A DNA stretch of 19,029 nt from Gp6-AA40 sp036742665 (GTDB taxonomy: Bacteria; Acidobacteriota; Vicinamibacteria; Vicinamibacterales; UBA2999): assembly GCA_036742665.1 (NCBI GenBank), contig DAINQP010000110.1, positions 1 through 19,029 of the forward strand, read 5' to 3'. The position numbers and the translations under genes were made by a program. Positions 13,419-19,029 of the stretch are shown in pieces (position 1 is the stretch's first letter; each line of letters begins with the position of its first letter). The notes under the pieces are model-generated. The model made no database searches and was not told the DNA's origin. It saw only the letters and a program-made list of their open reading frames with translations.

Positions 13419-14945
13419 CTATCCAAGGAAAAACCGGTAGGCGGGGTTCTCGTACTCCGGTGTGTAGGGGTACGCCAACTCGTCGAGGAACGCGCGGAAC
13501 GCCGGCAGTTCTTCGTCCACGACTTCGAATCCGGCAAGCACGCGGCCGAAATCAGCGCCGTGGTTCCGGTAGTGGAACAGGCTGATGTTCCAGCGGCCAC
13601 CAAGCTTCTCGAGAAACTGCGCCAGCGCGCCTGGCCGTTCGGGAAACTCGAAGCGGCACAAACGCTCGTGGCGAACCTCGGGCGCATGGCCGCCAACCAT
13701 GTGCCGCACGTGCAGCTTGGCGAGCTCGTTGTCCGTCAGGTCTACCGTCTCGTAACCCGCCGAGGCGAGCTGCGAGATCAGCGCCGAGCCGTCCTGCCGC
13801 GACTGCGTGGCGAAGCCAACGAAGATGTGCGCCTGCTGCCGTCCGCTGAGGCGGTAATTGAACTCGGTCACGGTCCTGCGGCCGATGACCGAGCAGAACT
13901 TCTGAAACGAGCCGGGCTTCTCGGGAAGCGTGATGGCGATGAGCGTCTCGCGCGCTTCACCAACCTCGGCGCGCTCGGCAACGAAGCGCAGCCGATCGAA
14001 GTTGATGTTGGCGCCGCTGAGCAGCGCGACGAGCGACTGATTTCGTGCGCCCTCGCGCTCAACCCAGGTCTTCATTCCGGCGACGGCCAGCGCACCGGCC
14101 GGCTCCATCACCGTGCGGGTATCGTCGAAGACGTCCTTGATCGCCGCGCAGACCTCGTCGTTGGTCACGCGCAGCACTTCGTCGACCGTCTGCTGGGCGA
14201 TCGAAAACGTCCGCTCCCCAACCTCGCGCACCGCCACGCCATCGGCGAAGATCCCCACGTGCTCGAGCTGTACACGGCGGCCGAGCGCGAGCGAGCGGTA
14301 CATCGCGTCGGCCTCGAATGCCTCGACGCCGATGATCGTGACGTCGGGACGCAGCGCCTTGATGTAGCCGGCGATCCCGGAAATGAGTCCGCCTCCACCC
14401 ACGGGGACGAACACCGCCGAGAGGCGCTCCTGGCTGTGCCGCAGGATTTCAGCGCCGATCGTGCCCTGTCCGGCGATCACCAGCGGATCGTCGAACGGAT
14501 GAATGAAGGTCATCCCGGTCTCGGCCACGATGGTGTCGCAGTGCGCTTTGGCCTGATCGTAGTTGTCGCCCGCCAGCACCACTTCGGCGCCCATCGACTT
14601 CACCGCATCCACCTTGATGCGCGGCGTCGTCTGCGGCATGACGATGATCGCGCGCAGCCCCAGCTTCTGCGCGGAGAAGGCAACGCCTTGCGCGTGATTC
14701 CCGGCGCTCGCCGCGATGATGCCGCGCGCGCGCTCCTTCTCGGTGAGATGCGCGATCTTGTTGTACGCGCCGCGCAGCTTGAAGCTGAAGACCGGCTGGA
14801 GATCTTCGCGCTTGAGCAGCACCTCGTTGTCCAGACGCAGGGACAATCGGGGCGCCGCATCGAGCGGCGTCTCGCGGGCGACGTCGTAGACGCGGCTGGT
14901 CAGGACGTCGTGGAGCAGTTGTGTCAGTTCGGCAGTCACGAGCAC
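13419..14945 (-). CDS. ilvA: Threonine ammonia-lyase, biosynthetic, with two ACT-like domains, 508 aa
   Basis: The PLP enzyme converts threonine to 2-oxobutanoate, the first committed step to isoleucine. Lys56 in SFKLRGAYNK is the Schiff-base lysine; AASAGNHAQGVAF (78-90) and the phosphate loop GGGGL (183-187) are present. The catalytic domain runs to about 325. Two regulatory ACT-like domains follow (about 333-405 and 425-505, beginning LIAITLPEKPGSFQKF and LCRFEFPERPGALAQF), which is the long feedback-regulated form that senses isoleucine and valine. The start is GTG 14945; a second GTG lies two codons later. An inverted heptamer-repeat array directly upstream (14962-15026) could form a leader hairpin, but no attenuation leader peptide rich in branched-chain codons was found. 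Confidence 0.95.
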   Translation of the reverse strand: MLVTAELTQLLHDVLTSRVYDVARETPLDAAPRLSLRLDNEVLLKREDLQPVFSFKLRGAYNKIAHLTEKERARGIIAASAGNHAQGVAFSAQKLGLRAIIVMPQTTPRIKVDAVKSMGAEVVLAGDNYDQAKAHCDTIVAETGMTFIHPFDDPLVIAGQGTIGAEILRHSQERLSAVFVPVGGGGLISGIAGYIKALRPDVTIIGVEAFEADAMYRSLALGRRVQLEHVGIFADGVAVREVGERTFSIAQQTVDEVLRVTNDEVCAAIKDVFDDTRTVMEPAGALAVAGMKTWVEREGARNQSLVALLSGANINFDRLRFVAERAEVGEARETLIAITLPEKPGSFQKFCSVIGRRTVTEFNYRLSGRQQAHIFVGFATQSRQDGSALISQLASAGYETVDLTDNELAKLHVRHMVGGHAPEVRHERLCRFEFPERPGALAQFLEKLGGRWNISLFHYRNHGADFGRVLAGFEVVDEELPAFRAFLDELAYPYTPEYENPAYRFFLG

Positions 14946-14961
14946 AGGCCGCTATTCTAGC

Positions 14962-15026
14962 TGGTTGGTGGTTAGTGGTTAGTGGTAAACCGTCAACCAC
15001 CAACGACTGACCACCAACCACTAACC
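14962..15026. repeat. Inverted heptamer-repeat array upstream of ilvA
   Basis: The left arm (14962-14987) consists of 7-bp units TGGTTGG, TGGTTAG, TGGTTAG. The right arm (14993-15026) has the complementary units such as CCACCAA and CCACTAA. About 20 of 24 aligned positions match when one arm is inverted, and most mismatches are A/G changes that G-U pairing would tolerate in RNA. It fills the gap between the lipoprotein gene and ilvA, both on the minus strand. Confidence 0.7.
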
Positions 15027-15031
15027 GATAT

Positions 15032-15064
15032 GCTCAGCGAAGGCTGCGTCGAGCGACGCTGAGC
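15032..15064 (-). terminator. Stem-loop downstream of the lipoprotein gene
   Basis: GCTCAGCG and CGCTGAGC form a perfect 8-bp stem around a 17-base loop, with a smaller GTCG/CGAC hairpin at its right edge. It lies 10 bp past the stop of the lipoprotein gene on the minus strand. There is no clear T-run, so intrinsic termination is uncertain. Confidence 0.4.
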
Positions 15065-15074
15065 CGCACCTTGT

Positions 15075-15587
15075 TCATGGTTGGACGTCCACACGCAGAC
15101 CGAAACTGAGTTCAGATTCTCCGTATGACATGACGACCACGCGGTAGGTCACACCGCTGCGCGCGCGAATAGTGACATGTTTTTCGGGGCAGGCATCGTG
15201 CGCAAAATCCCACGGGCCGTCCGGCGCTGCCAGGAACACGTCGGGGTCGTAGAGCGGATTGCAAGCAGGCCCTGTCCACGTGAGTGTCGCGGCGATCACG
15301 CCGTCCGCCGCTGACACGAAGTCGAACTGACGGCAGTGGCCGGTCGCGTCCCAATTGGGAAAGCACACCGAATCGTCTCCAGTGACCGTGCCTTGGATCA
15401 GTACGCCCGCAGTGATGACGGGATTCGAGGCTGGACCGAACGGCCCCGCGGCTCCCGTGGGCGGGGGCACGGCGGTGGGCGGCGGCGGCAGCGGCGGCGC
15501 AATCACGGTCGGCGCAAACGGGCGGGGCGAGTCGCAACCCGCCGCGAGCATGAGCGAGCCACACACGATCAGGACACGCGAGTTCAT
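15075..15587 (-). CDS. Small secreted lipoprotein of unknown function, 170 aa
   Basis: The N-terminus MNSRVLIVCGSLMLAAGC is a clear lipoprotein signal, with lipobox AAGC at Cys18. A Pro-rich linker follows (PPLPPPPTAVPPP), as in proteins held away from a membrane. The remaining 110 residues are beta-rich, with GVIAATLTWTGPACNPLYDPDVFL and a final SELSFGLRVDVQP, reminiscent of PPC-type beta-sandwich domains, though I cannot assign it firmly. Four Cys residues in the domain may pair. ATG 15587 has AGGAGG at ideal distance, which rules out the longer frame to 15704. It is divergent from the winged-helix/FHA regulator, which could control it. Confidence 0.8.
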   Translation of the reverse strand: MNSRVLIVCGSLMLAAGCDSPRPFAPTVIAPPLPPPPTAVPPPTGAAGPFGPASNPVITAGVLIQGTVTGDDSVCFPNWDATGHCRQFDFVSAADGVIAATLTWTGPACNPLYDPDVFLAAPDGPWDFAHDACPEKHVTIRARSGVTYRVVVMSYGESELSFGLRVDVQP

Positions 15588-15591
15588 GGCA

Positions 15592-15599
15592 GCCTCCTG
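15592..15599 (-). promoter_or_regulatory. Ribosome binding site of the lipoprotein gene
   Basis: On the minus strand the sequence reads CAGGAGGC, a full Shine-Dalgarno match a few bases ahead of ATG 15587. It fixes the start. Confidence 0.7.
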
Positions 15600-15678
15600 A
15601 ACCGCTAATATGAGGGCGCTCGCGCCGGCAGTCTTGGGCGACTTGTGGGCGATCCATGGGTTTTCGATAGGTACGGCT

Positions 15679-16338
15679 GTGAAACTTCGCCTTGGCGAGC
15701 TCACGTTCGACGCTGATACCCGACAGCTTGTCGGCGCTCACGGCGAGGTCCATCTGTCGCCGAAGGCATTCGAACTTCTGAAGATCCTGGTGGAACATCG
15801 GCCGCGCGCGCTGTCGAAAAACGAGCTGCACGAGCTCCTGTGGCCCGCGACATTCGTCTCGGAAGCGAATCTCGCCAGTCTCGTCGCCGAGATCCGCGAC
15901 TCACTTGGCGATGATGCACGCCACCCGCGATTCGTCCGAACCGCGCACCGGTTCGGGTATTCGTTTTGTGGAGAGGCCGCCGTCGTTCCTGAATCTGCGA
16001 GCCCGAGTGAGGCCGCGAGCTTCTGCTGGCTGCTGAAGGACGGCCGACGGTTGCCGCTGCGAATCGGCGAAAACATCCTCGGTCGCGACGACGATGTCAT
16101 CCAGATCGACTCGCCCACGGTCTCCCGCCGTCACGCCCGTATCGTGATCACGGCTGGTGACGCGCTACTCGAAGATCTGGGAAGCAAGAACGGGACGTTC
16201 ACACAGGGTGCGCCGGTCTCCACACCGGTTCGTCTGGCCGACGGGGATGAACTTCGGATCGGATCCGTCGTGCTCCGCTTCCGAATGATCCTTCCGAAAG
16301 GGGTGACCGCGACGTGGAGTGGAGACGAGCGGTCGTGA
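15679..16338 (+). CDS. Winged-helix / FHA-domain transcriptional regulator, 219 aa
   Basis: Residues 1-95 form an OmpR/PhoB-type winged helix (Trans_reg_C): VKLRLGELTFDADTRQL, then LSPKAFELLKILVEHRPRAL, LHELLWPATFVSEANLASLV, and the wing FVRTAHRFGYSF. There is no receiver domain. Residues 125-210 form an FHA domain, with ILGRDDDVIQIDSPTVSRRHARIVI and LLEDLGSKNGTF carrying the conserved Gly-Arg, Ser-Arg-Arg-His and Asn-Gly phosphothreonine-binding residues. The fusion implies DNA binding controlled by Ser/Thr kinase signalling. A kinase remnant lies convergently 4 bp downstream. GTG 15679 is preferred because the winged helix starts right there; an ATG at 15610 would add 23 unrelated residues overlapping the divergent promoter region. 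Confidence 0.88.
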   Translation: MKLRLGELTFDADTRQLVGAHGEVHLSPKAFELLKILVEHRPRALSKNELHELLWPATFVSEANLASLVAEIRDSLGDDARHPRFVRTAHRFGYSFCGEAAVVPESASPSEAASFCWLLKDGRRLPLRIGENILGRDDDVIQIDSPTVSRRHARIVITAGDALLEDLGSKNGTFTQGAPVSTPVRLADGDELRIGSVVLRFRMILPKGVTATWSGDERS

Positions 16339-16342
16339 AGTG

Positions 16343-16745
16343 CTACGGTCGCAGCGCGGACATCCAGTTCATGATGATCGTGACGCGGGACGATGAGGGC
16401 TCACCCTCGCAAGACCTCGTCCATCGGCAGCGGCCCGCGCGTGAGACGGTCGTCGAGCGTCTCCCCATCGAGATACTCCATCACCAGGAACGCGCGGCCG
16501 TCCTGATCCCCGACATCGAAGAGCGTGCAGATGTGTGGATGGTTCACTGAAGAGATCGCACGCGCTTCAGTTTCGAATCGCTCGCGTCGGTCGGGCCGTT
16601 CCGCGAACTCGGCATGGAGCAGCTTGATGGCCACGGGTCGGTCGAGCCGCGTGTCACGAGCCGCGTAGACTTCGCCCATTCCGCCGACTCCGATCAGCGA
16701 GCGAATCTCGTACGGGCCGAGCCTCGATCCAGCCGACACAGTCAT
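16343..16745 (-). pseudogene. Ser/Thr protein kinase remnant: N-lobe plus extreme C-terminus
   Basis: ATG 16745 opens a normal PknB-type N-lobe: LGPYEIRSLIGVGGMGEVY with the glycine-rich loop, Lys41 in VAIKLL, Glu60 in the C-helix (FETEARAISSVNHPHI), and the hinge FLVMEYLDGETL. The frame ends at TGA 16401-16403, right after LPMDEVLRG, before the catalytic HRD loop and the DFG metal site. Starting from the next reading frame, the DNA continues into IIMNWMSALRP and a TAG at 16343-16345. This ending resembles the C-terminus of acidobacterial kinase-TolB/PD40 proteins (VVLNWFEEL-like). So both ends of a long kinase gene appear joined, with most of it deleted and the junction out of frame. If expressed, the 114-residue product cannot phosphorylate. 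Confidence 0.75.
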
Positions 16746-16919
16746 ATTGCCTGCCGGTGCGCCATCGATTACCCATGGAATTCCCAGGGGCTTTCCAAAG
16801 ATTTGTCGCGTCGGGCCCCTGTCTTACGCCCATGGGCGCGTGAACGGACCGACCGGCCGAAGGCCGCTGATTCAACCGTTACGAATGAAGGAGACGTATG
16901 CCGCTGGTGGGTTCGTGTT
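16746..16919. other. Intergenic stretch between kinase remnant and PHP gene
   Basis: No gene is supported here. It must hold the promoter of the minus-strand kinase remnant. On the plus strand, AAGGAG stands before an ATG at 16898, but the frame then runs antisense through the PHP gene with no recognisable product. Confidence 0.4.
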
Positions 16920-17651
16920 CTAATGTCGCGCGCTGCGCGGCGGCGCGACCGTCACTGACGACTCGGGCGTCTCCTGCCAGAAGCCGGGCGGCAGGATCTC
17001 AGCGATCTTCAAATCGGCCATGATGCCGATCGCCGACGCCCACGAGATTGGCGCGGCCGCGACCTCGACTCTGCCCTCACGGATTGCGGCGCAGATCGCA
17101 ACGGCATCACGTGCCGCGTCGACCAACGAATAGGTCGTGCCCAACTGTCGCAACCGGTGCACATCGCCGGCACCGACCATCGGCTTGCGATGGGCAGCTG
17201 CCCAGCGCGTCGCGGCGGCGTTGAAATTCAGCGACGCCGTGAACATCGCGTTGTATTCGATGGCATCGAAGAGATCCGCGTGGCGATCCAACAGGCTGCG
17301 TAAACAGGTGCCACCAGGAAAGAACGGGTGCGGCGCGATCACAAGGCCAGCTTCGCGGCGCTTCAGGGCGGCGATATCGTCGAAGGTCTGCACGTCTTCG
17401 ACGGCGCGGCTGAAGTTGAGCAGCAGCACATGCCTGCCGTCGATCGTCCTCTCGATGCCAGGAATCAGCGTGATGCCGCGGCCGGCCGCGTAGGACCGAT
17501 ACGGGCCGAGATCGAGCTGCCGGTCGTGGAGTGTGACCGCCAGCGCGTCATAACCCATCTCCGACGCGCGGTCGATGAGCTGGACCGTCGAGTGTGGAAT
17601 GGCGTCGAGCGGATCGTCCGCGGTATGGGCGTGCAGTTCAACCTTGAGCAC
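16920..17651 (-). CDS. PHP-domain metal-dependent phosphoesterase-like protein, 243 aa
   Basis: The PHP (polymerase and histidinol phosphatase) metal-binding motifs are all visible: His7 and His9 in ELHAHTADD, His42 in TLHD, Glu67 in PGIERT, His108 in APHPFFPGG, and Asp163 with His165 in GAGDVHR. This suits a three-metal hydrolase of the small stand-alone PHP group. Substrates in this group vary (phosphoesters, nucleotide-derived, histidinol phosphate), and none can be assigned here. It is cytosolic, with no signal. The start is GTG 17651; the metal motif follows within six residues, so no later start is possible. It lies 109 bp downstream of the luciferase-like monooxygenase gene on the same strand. 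Confidence 0.87.
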   Translation of the reverse strand: MLKVELHAHTADDPLDAIPHSTVQLIDRASEMGYDALAVTLHDRQLDLGPYRSYAAGRGITLIPGIERTIDGRHVLLLNFSRAVEDVQTFDDIAALKRREAGLVIAPHPFFPGGTCLRSLLDRHADLFDAIEYNAMFTASLNFNAAATRWAAAHRKPMVGAGDVHRLRQLGTTYSLVDAARDAVAICAAIREGRVEVAAAPISWASAIGIMADLKIAEILPPGFWQETPESSVTVAPPRSARH

Positions 17652-17760
17652 GCCGTGGCCTACTCAAGAACCCTGCCGCACGCCTGTCGACCCCACCGGC
17701 GAAAACACGTTGATTTACGCAGGATCGCGCGAAACGATGGTCCTCAGGTCGGTAAGAAAG

Positions 17761-18777
17761 TCACCGGATTGAGGAGTCTTGGTCTGACGGTATGCCCCAT
17801 TCGTTCGCCAGGAGCTCGTATGCGCGAAACCGTGCATCCCGCCCGTACATCATCGATGTCACCATGATTTCGTCGGCGCCGGTGTCGTTCACCAGATTGC
17901 GAATCGTGCTCGCGACCTTGAGCGGTGTGCCGATGAAATGCCGCTGCCGGTTGGCCTCGACGATCACTCGTTCCTGCGGCGAATATTCATAGGCGATCGC
18001 TTCCTCAGGGCTGGGCAGCGGCGTGAACTCGCGACGATGCAGCCGCACCCAGGCGAGATCAGTGGACGCAGCCTGATACTCGGCCTCCTCCTCCGTCGGC
18101 GCGCAAATCATCGACACGCCGAGAATCACATGCGACGAGGGGAACTGCTCCGAGGCCACGAAGCTCCGACGATACGCGCGAATCGCCGGCTGCGGCGAAT
18201 TGGGACTGAAGTGCCGCGCAAAGCTGTAGCCCAGACCGAGTGAGCCGGCAAAATCCGCCATCGCGCCGCTCGATCCGAGCACCCAGATCGGCGGCAGCGG
18301 CACATCGCCGGGGACGACGCGTACTGATCCAAACGGGTGATCGGCAGGGAACGTACGTCGCGAAAGCGCGAGCAGCTCGCGCAAGAGTTCCGGAAACTGT
18401 TCGCCGTCGAACGGGCGAAGAGCGCGTGATGTCGCGGGATCGGTCCCGGGTGCGCGCCCGAGTCCCAGATCGATGCGGCCTGGGTGAAGCGCGGCGAGCG
18501 TGTGAAATGCTTCGGCGACACGCAGCGGCGAATGGTTCGGCAGCATGATGCCGCCCGACCCGACACGCAGGCGCGTCGTTGCCGACGCGATGTGCTCGAT
18601 CAGGATCTCCGGCGACGAGCTGGCGATGCTCGCCATGCCGTGATGCTCGGCAAACCAGTAACGCAGATAGCCGAGACGCTCGGTGTGCTGCGCGAGATCG
18701 ACAGCCTCCTGGAGCGCGTCGCGGGCGGTGGCCCCGCCGCGCACCGGTACCAAGTCGAGGACAGAGAGCGGAACCAT
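17761..18777 (-). CDS. Luciferase-like flavin monooxygenase (LLM class, MsnO8-like), 338 aa
   Basis: A TIM-barrel flavin-dependent oxidoreductase of the bacterial luciferase superfamily. The opening MVPLSVLDLVPV, then YWFAEHHGMASIASSSPEIL, RVGSGGIMLPNHSPLRVAEAF, HPGRIDLGLGRAPGTDPATS, and the later PPIWVLGSSGAMADFAGSLG are typical of the MsnO8-type LLM oxidoreductases. The superfamily uses reduced FMN or F420; which cofactor and which substrate apply cannot be read from sequence. ATG 18777 is chosen because the family starts at this point; a GTG at 18786, with AGGA just upstream, would add MAS. It lies about 6-15 bp downstream of the TPR-like gene and probably shares its transcript. Confidence 0.9.
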   Translation of the reverse strand: MVPLSVLDLVPVRGGATARDALQEAVDLAQHTERLGYLRYWFAEHHGMASIASSSPEILIEHIASATTRLRVGSGGIMLPNHSPLRVAEAFHTLAALHPGRIDLGLGRAPGTDPATSRALRPFDGEQFPELLRELLALSRRTFPADHPFGSVRVVPGDVPLPPIWVLGSSGAMADFAGSLGLGYSFARHFSPNSPQPAIRAYRRSFVASEQFPSSHVILGVSMICAPTEEEAEYQAASTDLAWVRLHRREFTPLPSPEEAIAYEYSPQERVIVEANRQRHFIGTPLKVASTIRNLVNDTGADEIMVTSMMYGRDARFRAYELLANEWGIPSDQDSSIR

Positions 18778-18792
18778 CGAGGCCACGCGATC

Positions 18793-19029
18793 CTACGATC
18801 GCGGAAGGGCGACCGATGGAGGAAGCCCGATACGTCTCGCGAGGTCCACGAATCGAGGTTGACCACGCAAGCTGTCCAGCCAGCCGGCGCCGAGAAACGG
18901 CATCGTCGGCGCGCCCTCGAGATACGAACGCTCGAGCTGCGCGTAGCCCTCATCAACCCGACCCAGAGCGACCATCAGCGCACCTCGCCAGAACGGAGAC
19001 ACGTAGGTGCCCGCGGCGGCCCGGTCGTC
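18793..19029 (-). CDS. C-terminal end of a TPR-type protein (cut by window edge)
   Basis: The 78 residues in the window are open to the right edge and end at a stop at 18793. The segment WRGALMVALGRVDEGYAQLE reads as one TPR helix pair, and the ending DSLRGQPRFVDLARRIGLPP is the common C-terminal signature of TPR-bearing regulators (winged-helix/TPR proteins, adenylate cyclase-like or kinase-TPR proteins). The N-terminal effector domain lies outside the window, so its class is unknown. It is just upstream of the monooxygenase gene on the same strand. Confidence 0.7.
   Translation of the reverse strand, partial: DDRAAAGTYVSPFWRGALMVALGRVDEGYAQLERSYLEGAPTMPFLGAGWLDSLRGQPRFVDLARRIGLPPSVALPRS

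Noticed and set aside
13242..14960. Plus-strand open frame of 572 codons
   Set aside because: It is the antisense shadow of ilvA and tadA; those genes have complete catalytic motifs and the plus frame has none.
15606..15611. TAATAT as a -10 box in the lipoprotein/regulator gap
   Set aside because: No -35 at suitable distance could be found in either direction, so a promoter call is not supported.
16898..17030. AAGGAG plus ATG on the plus strand before the PHP gene end
   Set aside because: The frame runs antisense into a well-supported gene and yields no recognisable protein.
17652..17775. Possible third gene remnant between the PHP and monooxygenase genes
   Set aside because: On the minus strand the piece GDFLTDLRTIVSRDPA ends in a stop and looks like part of an oxidoreductase, but it is too short, has no start and no second matching part.

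Overview
The window is GC-rich, gene-dense bacterial chromosome. Its gene content best suits a soil Acidobacteriota of the Vicinamibacteria type. The pointers are a lanthanide-type PQQ alcohol dehydrogenase beside cytochrome oxidase genes, a winged-helix/FHA regulator, the wreck of a Ser/Thr kinase whose tail looks like the end of a kinase-TolB protein, and 7-bp tandem repeats. No rRNA or marker gene fixes the taxon, so this is an inference; Gemmatimonadota or Rokubacteria remain possible. No tRNA, rRNA, CRISPR array, transposase or phage gene was seen.

Layout. 1-75: palindrome and a short tandem repeat. 76-732 (-): conserved hypothetical. 757-944 (+): heavily deleted PhnB/VOC-type gene. 994-1458 (+): DUF6496-like basic protein, convergent across a double hairpin with a minus-strand run made of a small hydrophilic protein (1522-1935), an eRF1-like Vms1/baeRF-type protein (1948-3018) and an FRG-domain protein (3043-3870), transcribed FRG first. 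4035-12100 (+): an eight-gene operon. 12135-15587 (-): DUF892 ferritin-like protein, tadA, ilvA and a small lipoprotein. 15679-16338 (+): winged-helix/FHA regulator. 16343-16745 (-): Ser/Thr kinase remnant. 16920-19029 (-): PHP-domain protein, luciferase-like monooxygenase and the C-terminal end of a TPR-like protein cut by the window edge.

The centrepiece is the operon xoxF-xoxJ-xoxG-coxB-coxA-coxC-hyp-ctaG. Consecutive genes overlap by 1-10 bp at every junction (ATGA, GTGA, GTGA, TGATG, ATGA, TGATG, then a 10-bp overlap). It encodes a PQQ alcohol (probably methanol) dehydrogenase with the Asp-Tyr-Asp signature of the lanthanide class, its XoxJ partner, a cytochrome c electron acceptor, and a caa3-type A1 haem-copper oxidase with its CtaG factor. 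Read as one unit, it is a complete periplasmic alcohol-to-oxygen electron chain. XoxF and XoxG carry convincing lipoprotein signals; XoxJ and CoxB have weaker ones. This suggests a membrane-tethered chain rather than the usual soluble XoxF and cytochrome cL.

Other points of interest: two genes reduced to both ends with the middle missing (PhnB-like and kinase); heptamer repeats, one of which is translated inside the coxB signal region; a palindrome core GGTCCAAAGGACC reused between convergent genes; an FRG/eRF1-like gene pair; and an 18-bp perfect palindrome between tadA and the DUF892 gene.
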